Positions 49,816 to 62,297 of a stretch of DNA of 64,000 nucleotides are shown in pieces. The notes below the pieces were generated by a model. That model did not search any database, had not been told where the DNA came from, and saw nothing but the letters and a program-made list of their open reading frames with translations. This DNA comes from Proteromonas lacertae. Lineage: Eukaryota; Sar; Bigyra; Opalinata; Proteromonadidae. Made by a program: the position numbers and the translations under genes. Location: positions 124,001 to 188,000 of the forward strand of contig NGBS01000876.1 in the NCBI GenBank assembly GCA_002245135.1, read 5' to 3'. Positions within the stretch are counted from its first letter, which is position 1. The number at the start of each line of letters is the position of its first letter.

Positions 49816-50192
49816 TTCGATTTAAAAAATAAAAAAGAATTTTAGATGCTGAAAACTGAAACGATCAAATTTTCATCTTATTTTTGGAATTAATAGAGAT
49901 TGCTGTACTCAAATTAGCATTGTTAATATTATCTACTAAGAAAGAAAAGCCAAGCAAAAGTGAATAAAAACTATATATTGTTAAGTTTGAAGAAGAAATT
50001 ATATTGTAATTATATTTCAAAAATGTGTTGATATAAGAAAACTTGATTGTATTCACTACAGTCTGAAGTTTAATAACTTCATTCTCTGTTTATTTCAACG
50101 ATTTAATTTTTAATAAAGCTTGGTTTGATGAATCGGTTATTAAACTTGACAAACATTCGTTTGATTTAAATTGCTATTTATTGCATTAACTA
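49816..50192. other. Divergent intergenic region, ACP and giant receptor promoters
   Basis: AT-rich. One short minus frame (49865-50056) lacks coding character. No element recognised. Confidence 0.4.
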
Positions 50193-53100
50193 ATGAATAA
50201 GATAGCATTTATATCGTTTTATTTGTTTATAAATTGTATTTTTTGTTATAAAATTGGGTATTTATATGAACAGAATAAACCAGAAGTAAATATTTTGGAA
50301 TTGGATACAGATTATAATAATTACTTAAATACTGCTAATCCAGATAAAGTTCAAATAGAAATCGTAGGACATGAATATGATGGAAGTGAAAATTCTATTA
50401 AAGAGAGTTTAAAATTCTTTCATGATGAATCTATCACTGTAATATATGTGTATTGCACTGAGAATATTTATAAAACAAATGAGACGGTGTTGCAGAGTTA
50501 TGGAATTTTATTTTGGTGTTTAAATCCATTAGGAACAGGAGAATGTAGAAGATCAATAGTAGCAGGATCTTCATATGCTGCAACAATTGAATCATGTATA
50601 ATAATTATTCTATATATATATATATTTTTTTTTTTTTTAATTAGTATCTGCATTATTGATTTACTATGGAAAGCCAAATTTAATATTCTTAGGATATTCT
50701 GAGCAGTTAATAGATGATTATTATGAGAGTCACATATTCGAAATGGTTAAACAATATGGTTTAAACATTGCATTAAATGAAAGAATTAATGATGCAAATA
50801 AAACAGATTTTGATAATTACATTGATACATATGTATTTAAACAGGAATATGTAGATGAAGGTATGTTTATATTAACCAGTATCAATGATATTACATTAAT
50901 TAATAAATTAATTGCTAAAAGAAACAATAATCATGATGTAGAAATCATTTTGATGACTGGAAGTGTTACTCAAAAAGACATTAAAGATAGTATTGTTTTA
51001 GATGATTATTTTGTGTATTATATGACTAATTATTGGCCAGGAGTTGCTCCTAATAACCCAGATGATTATTATAATGATCATTACACTACTGCTGCTGGTA
51101 ATACAAACACTGCTATTTCAGATGTTAAACCAGAAATTGCTGTTATTTCGTATAATTATATTATTATTTATGTATAGAATGGGTATTTTAGATATGCTTC
51201 ACCAAGTAACCAATCAAATCGATTCAAAAGATGTGTTTTCTTACATGTCTATATCTTATAACAATGAATTTGATTATCCAGGAGGGAAAATAGTATTAAG
51301 TGAAACTCAATATTTGTCAACATCAATGTATATTGTTGAAATGCATAATGATGCTGGTAATAAAAAATATTCACAATATTCTCCAATTGGAATGAATATT
51401 AAAAGTCAACCGATGGAAGTTTATGGTGTTATTCCACTGCAAGAATGTTCATTTATATCTAATCCAATTGATGGCTTAGTTGATAATGATATAATTACTG
51501 TTCTATTGATTAATAATATTCATAATTCAATGAAATATAGAGGAATTCATACAAGATTGGCATTTAAACAATTGATTTCTTATATTAATAATAATGAAGG
51601 TGGATTATTAGATAAACAGATTTATGCATTGTTTTTGGATGATGATGATAATAATATGTTAGAAAAAGTATAAATTTCTTCATAATTCTATGTTTTTTTC
51701 TTTTCTTTTATAGTTGAAGAATATGATTGAACAATATTCTCTATCGGCAATATTTATATCTTCAGAAAATGATATTAGAAACACAATTATTAACTGTGAT
51801 GGAATAAAAAATAATAATAACATCATGTTCTTTGATATTGAACCAAATGAAGGTGAAAACTGTAATCATGATATTATATTTGTATCTATATTTATATATT
51901 ATATATTATATATTATATAGGGTAATATGATGAATAATAATTTCGCACATGAAGCACTTCGTTATTTTCAAAAGACTAATGTTGATAGTGTTTTCTTAGT
52001 TGGTTCAATAGAAACATTTGGAAAGAACACAAAGAAGATATTAAATGATTTATTCATAAAGAATGGAATGAAGATAATAGGTAACTATGATATGACTAAA
52101 ACGAATGATTCATCTTATTTAATTCAGACTTTAGAGTATTATGCTGGTAATTATACGAATGGAATGTATGTGCTTATAACTGCAGAACAGAAGTACAATG
52201 ATAATATATTTAAAGCACTAAAAGCTGCTAATTTTACAAAAACAAATGGTTGGTATATAATGTCAGTTACGTTGGATGATATTCAAATACATGAAATTGG
52301 AGGAGAATATGTATTAATTTTGATATATATATGTATATATATTAATAGTTAAGTGGTTATATGTATTTGGCTCACTATTTTGATTCAATGAAAAATTCAC
52401 TTTTAGAAGGAATAAAACTTTCAATAAAAGAACAGACAGGTGTAGATGAAAAGCCAATATCCAATCATATTGCAGTATTATGGAATATGATGAATGTCTG
52501 GAAAGAAGTATATTTTATTTATTTATTTTATTTATTTAAATTAGTCTGTTGATTTATGTAGAAACTCAACTCCAGCAGCTTATAAAGAATTTATCTATCA
52601 TCATCCGCTTTCTATTAGTCCTGGAGGTGTTTATACTGTTAATTATAATGGTTATACTGATTTCATGGCAAGAGAAGCAATAATTACATATAATCCTACA
52701 TCAAAAGAAATAGGTAATATTATAGTATATGAAACTTCATTTACACAGTCATCCAATATATTTTCAAATAATTCAATCACTTGCAGTTGGAAAGATCCAA
52801 GTAATCCAATAAAACCCATACATAATTACAAGATTGGTATATTATTTGATATTCAAACTACACAAGGATTTATTCATTACGAAAATGTGCAAATGATGGC
52901 TGAAATACTGAATGAAGAAGGAGGTATAAATGGTGTAAATGTTGAATTAATCACTCCCAATACATCAATGAGTAATTATTTAGAGAATATAACAGCAATA
53001 ATTGAAGAAATGAATAGTGATCCTGATTTAATTGCATTTATTGGTACATCTTCACCAGAAGAAAGAGAATTAGTAAATCCAATATTAAAGGATATTGATA

Positions 53101-56100
53101 AATTATTATATGTGTTTCTAAGAGGAGAAGGTGAAGTTAGTTACTCTAATATTGTATTTATGAATACTATTCCATCTCAATTAATTGAATATCCATTTAC
53201 TGTTATTGCAGGTAGATCTATTGGAGCTAATAAGATATTATTATATGATGAAAATATACCATTTTCTAATGCAAGTTATGTTTATCTCAAAGCATTAGCT
53301 GCTCAATTGAATGTTCAATTTTCTGAGACAATAAAAGTAACTGATACTACAGATTATGATGTTTTAGTTGATGGTTGGAAGAGTGGTACATGCAAAGATA
53401 ATAAATGTTATATATTATTGTTAATTAAACAAAATACTGAGAAACTATTCAACTCTTTTTATACTAAAATGGATGCTGATAAACATAAAATTGTAACATT
53501 TGATATGATCAAAAGTGATATTAATGATGTAGCTAATCCATTAGTTCTAGATAAACATTATTATATCAGTAGTTATTTATCAACCAGTAAACTTGCTGCA
53601 AATACAATCATTACAGATTTAGTGAAGAAATATAAAGGAGAACCTTCTAAACTGTTAAACGAAGAAACTGTAAGTGTGTATAATATTTTAAATACATTAG
53701 TGTCTGTATATGAGGAGATTGATGTGAAATCATCAGCAGATAACGTGAAATTGGTATTATATGCTACAAATATTGATTCACCACAAGGAACAATGAAAAT
53801 AAATGAGAATAATATTGCTTATTCATACAGTAGTATTATTTTATTGGATGATAAGAGAGGTGGTAGTACTTATTCAATTTATCCATTATCAATTGAACCA
53901 GTTGTTTATTCTTCATTAGTATATTATCATATATTATTTTTTAATTATTTATTTTTTCAATAGTTGAATGATAATGTTTATTATGAAGTAAATTATGCCT
54001 TAGGTCTTGTAAAAACTGAAGAACAAATCATTGGAGTTGCTTATATATTGGATCTATCATCAGAACAAGGTTATAATAACTATCTAATTGGTAAATATTA
54101 CATTGATAAGAATAACGCATTAGGAAGAATAAAGAATAGAAAAATAGTAAGTGAAATTCACAATTGTCCAAGTGATTCAGATAAAGCTGCTGGTTTAATA
54201 ATTAATTTACATCAAAGAGGATTTGATATTATCATAGGTGGATGTAATCCAACAGTTAGAAAATATATCAGAACATCAATTGAATCTTTAAACATGATAT
54301 TGATTTATACTGGAAATAACAATGGTAGAGAATGTTCTAAGAATATATTTTATGCTTCAAGTTCACCATCTCAACAAATATATAATTCTATTTTACACTT
54401 TTATTGGAAAGAAAATAGAGACTTTGTTTTTTTATATCAAAATAGAGATATTTGGTTGGATATGATTAATTTAGTTAAGACAATGTCAGTTGCTCATAAT
54501 TACAATATCAAATATGAAAAGGTATTATCATCTGGATTGACTAGTCAAATAATCACATTAATTATAGATGAAATAATGTCAATATATTCAGAGGGAATTC
54601 CTATCTTCATTATTGTAGAAGCTGATTATATTGATATGATAATGAAAGCTTCCAATAGTGGTGAAAAGAGAGATTTATTTCCAGTTTATGCTTTCCATCA
54701 AGATGGTGTTAAATATAGTAAAGGAACAGAGAATAATTATGTTTATACAGCCTATATTTCAGACGATACAAATAAAGAATTTGTGGATGAATTTCATACA
54801 TTAATGGGAAAGGACCAAGATCCAACTTATTTTGATGTATTATCAGCATCAGTAGTAATTTGGTTGTGTGAAACATTAGGAAATTCAAAATCACTTAGTA
54901 TAGATGATATTAGAAGTGAATTCTATAAAACAGAAACAGATACACCTTTAGGTAAAGTCATATCAAGAAAGTGCAATCATATTTCACAGAAACAAGTGTT
55001 TGGTGTAGTTGATGAAGATGGTATTATCAGATTGAATGAAATAATTGCACAATCAGCTCCAGGTGATCCTTGGAGAACAGATTCTGATTTTTATCCATAC
55101 ACATTATGTGATTGGTTATCTGAAACAAATCCAGGTGAAAAAGTAGTATTAGATACTTATTATATTGGTATTTTATTCCCTGATAAATCATATTATAAAA
55201 GAAACGCTTTATTAGTGAATCAAGCAATTAGAGCAACAACTGAAGCTATTGATTCTTATAGTAAAGACTTCTTATTATCTTCAATTATATTACCTTTAAC
55301 ATCGAATTATAGTAAAATACCTGAATTAGTGAAGAGTTATATGGATAAATATAATATATCTTTATTTGTAGGTGGTTGGGATACTGAATCAAGAAATGCG
55401 ATTGATTATGAAATGAAAGAAATCAACAGATTGTTAGTATATCCCTATAATTATGAAAGTAGAGAGTGCTTAAGTCATACTTTATATTTAGGAACACCGT
55501 TTTCATCTTATTATGTATTTGGCAATTGGATTTTAGACTATGATTCTTCATCTGTTATTATATTATATTCAAGTTCTACAACATCTAGAAAAATACATGA
55601 ATCTTTGTTAAGTCAATTTGAAGTATATTCAATAACTACAACTTATGAAGCTGAAATTCCCTTAGAAATTGATAATTTAGAACCAATCATCTCGTTAATT
55701 GGTAAAATATGTCCAGATGGTGCTTTGATAGTGAATTTAATGGAAGGAACTTCCAATGAATTATTATTCACGGCTTTAACAAGTTTGAAAATGAAACCAC
55801 CAACATATGTTACAATTAATTTTAATATAGATGCATTGATGTTGAATAAAGAGTATGTAGGTCATTATTATTGGTTTAATTCTGATACCGTAACTGATGA
55901 AGCTTTTATTAAGCAATATAATGATTTAAATACATATCACAAAGGTGTAATGGTGTCTGTAGTTGTTCAGTCAGGAATGTCTGTAGATATATTCTATAAG
56001 TGCATGAGAGATATTGCAGATCCATCCACTATGAAGATGTTACAATATTTCATTGATAATTCTATTGACACTTATACAGGAACAGTGAAATTTGAATTAA

Positions 56101-59100
56101 ATAATCACTTGCCAAATACAGTGAATGTTAAACAGGTTATATTGAATGATGATGGTTCTATTAGTACAACTATAACTGGTCATGATACAATGACTTATAC
56201 ACCAGATCCATTTATGTCATTAGCAAATGATGAATCTTATTATATTTGTAATTTTGATACAAATTATGAAAAGAAAGAAGTTGAATATTTGTATTTAGGA
56301 GTTTTGTTAAGTATGACTGGTATTTATTCAAATTTGTATAAGTCAATGTTAGCTGGTGTATTAGTAGCTGTTCGTAAGTATTATGATGATAGATTATTGA
56401 CACTGAATAAGAAATTACAAATCAAAATATCAGATTATAGAAATGATTTGTCCAATATTGAGCCAATAGCAACAGAATTATATTCTGATGATAGTGTAAT
56501 AGGTATTGTTGGCTGTGTTTATGCAGAATGTAAAGATATTGTCCAACCAATATCTACTAAATATGGAAAACCATTCTTATATCCAAGATCAACAGCTGGT
56601 CAAGAGTGTAACAATGACACAATTTATGGTGGAACTGTTCCAGGTCAAGTAAATCCAAGATTATTATTGTATTTAATTAGTTTAGATTATAATCAAACTA
56701 TATTCTTTATTGGTGATACAACAGCAGAAACTGAAATAAGATATCAAATCTTAGAAGATACAACAAGTGGTTTATTAGCTAAAGGTGATAGAATTAATGT
56801 AACATCTGATAATGATATAAATATAGGAAATCTATCTGAAATATTGAGTAATAATTATGGTGGTATTATTGTCACATCTTTATCTGTGTCTTATATGAAA
56901 GTATTGTTAGAGAGATTAACAAATCTGTTAATGGATACTACAAAGTGGGTAATCGTCAATTTGAACTTAGAATATGAAGAGTTTAAAGATATACCCAATA
57001 GTAGCAAGTTAAATTTGAAGATATTATCCAATTATTTCAATGATATTGATGTAAAATATAATGATGATATAAAACTACTATGTGATCATTATTCTTTATC
57101 ACAATATATCACTTCTACTATTGTTAATACATATATTATTACTTCATTATATGTAAATGCAATTGAAGATACAAATTCAACAGAATGGGATAAAGTTCGT
57201 TTTAATATGTATAACAAAAACATAGATAGTGGTACAACAGAAGTTACATTTGAATCAAGTCATTATCTTACTTCACCATTCTTTGTTGCTTCTTATAATA
57301 ATGATATAAAAGACTTTGAAACTATTTATTTCAAATATGATACACCATCACCAAATCCTTGGAGTTGGAATATTAAAGAGACTGATGATTTAAGATGTGA
57401 TTTTAGTGATCCATCCCATGGTGAAAAATATCATGTAAATGTTAGAAAGATCTTATTATTAGCTGAAATAACAGGAGCAAATTCCTTATATAGTGATGGA
57501 GTTATTGAAAGTTTTCAATTAGCAATTGATGACATTAACAGTGAAAATGGAATACAAGGTAATACTATAAAAGCTGATATTTATGATACACAGTCTAATG
57601 CAGATATTTGTGATAGTTATGTGAGTGATTATATAGCAAAGAATTCTCCTTTAGTTATTGTTACATCAGTTACTCAAAAATGTATGTCAAATATATTAAG
57701 AACTTTAAAATCAACAAGTACAATGCTGTTGAGTGTAAATGATCCAGATTTTGACTTCTGTAGTAGTGTTATTAGTTTTGGTAGTGCAAATCCAAGTTTA
57801 TATATGAATATATTCAATATAGTAAGAAATAGATTAGATTATAAACAACATTTATTGATTTATAGCACTCAATTCAGAGTAGGTGAATTTTTATCGTTTT
57901 ATTATGATCATTATGTTTCATTAGTCTATTCATTTAAATATACAGTATTAGATGAAAATGAATTACATAAATTCTTATTAAGAGCTGATATGGAATTAAC
58001 TACAATCATATATATTGCAGCATCAGCTGATGAATATGAAGTAATTCATAAACATTTAGATGGAATGAATATGATTGAACCAATATTTAGAAGAATAATT
58101 TTAATCAACTTTGATGTTATTAGAAGTAGAGGATTTAGAGAAATTGAAGGAGTATATTTCTATAACTCTCAAAATCCTGATAATGATGAAATAAATTATC
58201 AATATATAACAAATATATATCAAAGAATAGATAAATCATCACCAATCACTGATTTAATGGAAAGAACTTATTCAATGATAATGTTATGGTTTAACGCGTA
58301 TAGAAATGCAGATTCATTAGGTTTAACTCCAATGAAAAATCAAATGTATATCACAAAATACCATTCCCCAGAAGGAAGTATTTATTTTGGTAAAAACCTA
58401 TTCATGGCTCGAACACCTAATTTGAAATATATTGATAAAGATGGTAAAGAAATTATAGTTCATAGAAGTTATGAACCAATAATTCCAGATCCATATATCA
58501 TGCAGGATGATGCAGAGAGTAAGATAATATGTGATATATCCTCAGGAGGTATTGGTGAGAAAGGTTATTATGAATCTTATTTAGTTGGTATTATTTTAAG
58601 CATAACTGGTGATTGGGCTGAATATGAAATGCCAATTTTAGATTCAGTTATTTTAGGGATTAATTATATGAATGAGAATGATATGTTGTTAGGAAAATAT
58701 TTAAGTTTTGCTTTATATAATGCCAATTCAACCAATGATAATTATGTTAAATTTATCAATCAAATTATTGATGAAGGAAAAATCACTTTTGTGTTTGGAG
58801 GATATTTTAAAGAAACTTATGAAGTAGTCGAACCATTAGTATTTAATTCACCAATTTTCTTCTTTTACACTGGTTTAAATTATAATACAAGTTGTTCTAG
58901 CTAATGTAATAGTAGGTAATATTCATCCAACTCAAATGGCTGAAGCTGTATTAAGAAGGATTATTACCAAATACAAACACTGTAGTAATGTTGTCAAGTA
59001 CTGATTATTATTCAAAAAACTTTTCAACTGCTATTGCTAATAGATTAAGAAGTGTGTCAATAGTTGCTGATGATATTACATTCTTAGATAACACACAACA

Positions 59101-62015
59101 GATTGTACAAAGAATAAAAACAACATTAAGAGAAAGTGGTTATATTATTAATATAATATCAAGTGAAGAAGAGAATATAAAGTTTTATAATTTAATGTGT
59201 GAGAATGAGATTGTTAGTCCAAATTATATAATTATTAACATATTAATGGATGAAACTATAATGAGGAAATTGCCAATCAAGTGTGTGAAAGGTCATTACA
59301 TGATGTCTAGTTATTTTGAGAATTTAGGTTCCTCCTTATACAATACAAAATCTGTTATATCTATAGCTGATTCTTATAATCAAAAATTGCATGATAGAAT
59401 TGGAGATAAGATATATATTAATAATATAATAGAGAATGGTTATTCCATAGTAAGACTTTGGTCTGTAATTATACAAAAAATGAATACTTTTGATGTAAAG
59501 AGTTCAAAATCAACAATTTATGGAATTCCAGTAGAAGTTCCATCAGGTTCAATAGAATTGACAACTAATAATATATTAAGTAGAAAAATATACAGTGGAA
59601 CAATAGATAGCAATTATAATATAGTGATTGATTGGGCAATAAGTAATGAATATGAAGCTTCAATATATGATCAATATGACAGTAATAGCGAGTTTATTAA
59701 TTATTATTGTGACATTACTATTAGTAATCATTCTGTTTTGTATAGAAATCCAATTAGGATTGCATTTATTCATCAAAAAGATGATGGATTCTTTACTGAA
59801 ATTTATAACAGTATTATTCAAGATATGACACTTAAAGAAATTAATAATAATGGTGGAATTATTAATAGATATATATATGGAAAACATTTCTTTGTTTCTA
59901 ATTCACAGATTTATATTACATTGAAGAAAATATTAGAATCAACTGAAGAATATAAATTAATTATGGGAGGTTTGTCTCCTCAAGCCAAAGAAGAAATTAG
60001 TCGTTATATAGTCAGTAACAACATATTGTATATGTATACTGGAAGAGATGATGGTAGTGAATGTACAGTAAATACAATACATACTGGTAGTAGTATTACT
60101 CAAAAAGTGCCAAGTTTAATTACTTATTTAAAAACAATTGGATTGTCTAATGTTTTGGTGATTGGTGGATTAACAAATAGTACTTCAGTAGAAGCTGATT
60201 ATTATAACACACAAGCGAAGAAAGCTGAATTTGATGTAAAACAACCCATATTTATAAGTCCATATTTAGAGAGTAATATACAGAGATTTTTAGATGAAGT
60301 TGCTGATATTTTAGATGTTCAAGGTAATTTAGTTATTATTAACTTGTTTAATCCTACAGAAAATAATGTATTTTTAAAGCCTTAAATGAAAATGGATTTA
60401 TATTCAATAGTGTTACAATGGTATTAATTAAATATGATCCATATGACATAGATTCATCATTAACAAGTTCATTATTTGGTTATTATATAGCAACAAGTTA
60501 TTCAAATACAATATCTAATACACAATCCAATACATACCAATACAGTGTACAAGCTGAGTTTAATAGTGAGATAGAAATATCAGAGACGTTAGAAAACAGT
60601 TATTCGTCAATTTATTTCTATAAAAGTGCAGTGGAATATGCTAGAGATCAAACTGATGAAGAATGGCCTGGAACAAATTATATTCGAATATCAATGAAGA
60701 ATGTTATAACTGATGGTCCAAGTGGTACTTATAGTTTAGAAACTAACAATTTTGTTACTAAGAATATATACATATTTCGAATAGGAAATGGATTTATGTT
60801 ACAAGTTTATCCAAAGAATGGTAAAATCGAAAGTGTAGAAGCTCCAATGGTATATAAATCTGAATCTGAATGTACATTTGGAAAAGAATTGAAGTATTAT
60901 GATTTTGATTCATCTGTAGTAACAGTGGTTTATACATTGATGATAATAAATGTTATTTTAATAAGTGGAATATGTTTCTTTGTAATCTATTTCAGACATT
61001 CTCGAATAATCGTTAGTTCTAGTCCGATATTTTTAGTTTATACTTGTTTTGCATTAATATTACTATCAGTCGAAGGTATAGTATTTACATTTCGCCCAAC
61101 AAATGATATAATTTGTGGATTAAGAAACTGGGGCTTAGCTGTTTCGGTGTTATTTTTATTCAGCATATTATTTAGTAAAGCTTGGCGAATTCATAAATTA
61201 TTTAATAACAAACAATTACAAAAAGTAAAAATCTCGAATTGGATGTTACTAAAGATGATAGGAATGATGGTAGGTGCAGAGATAGTATATTTAGTAATTT
61301 GGTGGGTTGTTAAACGAAGTGAAACTGAACTAAGATACAGTGTTGGCTTATCATCATTTTTAGAAGATGTTTATATTTATCAATGTACAACAAATGATGT
61401 GTTTATGTATTTATATATTTTTTCTATATTATATTATTTAATAACAATAGAGGAATTCAATTAGCTGCATTTTTCATGTTGTTCTTATGGGGTGCGAAAT
61501 TAGCTTGGGGTGTAAGAAATGCAAGTTCTGATTTTAATGAATCAGTTTCATTAGCTTCAACAATTGCTGTAATGTGTATTTATAATTATATTATTTTATC
61601 ATAAATAGTATTAATTGGAATAGTATTTGTTCCGTTAGATTTTTTAATGGAAAGTGAGCCATCATCATTGGTAATATTTCGATGTTTTGGAATAGAAATA
61701 GGTTGTTTAGCAATTCAAATATTACAATTTGGTTCAAAAATCACTTACATTTATCATAATGAAATGACATCTACTACTGGTTCAGCATCAATGGGTAGTG
61801 GAAGTGGAAGTGCTAGTAGAAGTGGAAATAGTAAAGGAAAGAGATCTCAATCAGTGAATTTAGCTAATAAAGGTAGATTTGTAGTTAGTCCTGATTTATT
61901 ATTTGAGAGTGATATGGCAGTTTGTTCAATCTCTTTACCTGAGTTATTTTATGATGAAGGTGGAGCTGGTCACAGTGCTGCTAATTCGATGGTAAAATCA
62001 GTAACAAAGATTTAA
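50193..62015 (+). CDS. Giant class C (GABA-B-like) GPCR with nine tandem UrtA/AmiC-type Venus-flytrap domains
   Basis: About 3,820 residues in ten exons; introns near 50596-50644, 51150-51177, 51668-51713, 51883-51920, 52311-52348, 52508-52544, 53919-53963, 61407-61450 and 61576-61608. Exon 8 alone is 7.4 kb. A signal peptide (NKIAFISFYLFINCIFC) precedes nine ligand-binding domains. Each opens with a YxIGxLx strand and closes with a P-x-G-x-x-x-x-x-x-N segment. Residues about 3480-3740 are a 7TM_3 domain with ICGLRNWGLAVSVLF, the GABA-B-like KAWRIHKLF after TM3, GAKLAWGVRNA after TM5, and FGSKI after TM7. The Gly/Ser-rich tail ends SMVKSVTKI. Three one-base frame breaks (about 58902, 58975-58999 and 60378) interrupt the last part, but homology continues across each. 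Likely a plasma-membrane nutrient or amide sensor; ligand unknown. Confidence 0.9.
50250..60900 (+). repeat. Nine tandem periplasmic-binding-protein-like domains
   Basis: Approximate domain starts: 50250, 51490, 52828, 54030, 55157, 56283, 57451, 58582 and 59755, a period of 1.12-1.25 kb or about 385 residues after splicing. Domains 4 and 5 show the UrtA pattern best: IIGGCNPTVRKYIR with LIYTGNNNGRECSKNIFYAS, and FVGGWDTESRNAID with VYPYNYESRECLSHTLYLG. Closing motifs include DSPQGTMKINENN, TPLGKVISRKCNH, YTGTVKFELNNH, SPEGSIYFGKN, VPSGSIELTTNN and GPSGTYSLETNN. Sequence divergence between units is high, so the array is old. Confidence 0.88.
60914..61750 (+). other. Seven-transmembrane class C domain of the giant receptor
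   Basis: Seven hydrophobic segments begin with VVTVVYTLMIINVILIS, SPIFLVYTCFALILL, LAVSVLFLFSILFSK, LLKMIGMMVGAEIVYL, LAAFFMLFLWGAKLA, STIAVMLLIGIVFVP and IFRCFGIEIGCLAIQIL. Two introns fall inside: before TM5 and in TM6. The pattern resembles GABA-B rather than mGlu receptors; there is no long cysteine-rich domain before TM1. Confidence 0.88.
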
Positions 62016-62297
62016 TGTTTATTTTCTTTTTTTATTGTATAAATTGATTTGTATTATTGTTTATTGTTTGTTTGTTATATTCTTTATATTCAATATTTAA
62101 AAAAAAGAAAAAGAAACGAGTAAATATTTTGAAATATAATCAAACAAGTTTGAAAATGTATTGTTTAAAATCTTTTGTAAATGATGTATTTACATGAATA
62201 AATTTTGTAACAGTAAATATAAACTACTTAAAAATGATTACCGCTTGCTTATAAATTTTGTTCTATTTGTAGTTTTATTTTTATATTTAAAATTAAA
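62016..62297. other. Intergenic region with a relic of a pseudokinase-LRR first exon
   Basis: Plus-strand 62130-62185 (CAAACAAGTTTGAAAATG then CTTTTGTAAATGATG) resembles the 5' end of gene B at 27971-28020 (CAAACAAGTTTGAAATATG then TCTTTTGCAGATGATA). No open frame follows. Confidence 0.4.

Noticed and set aside
7549-60385. Programmed +1 frameshifting at stop codons as in Euplotes
   Set aside because: Not excluded, but no common slippery codon precedes the stops, and at several sites the family motif shows the extra base lies upstream of the stop. Kept as an open alternative in the findings.
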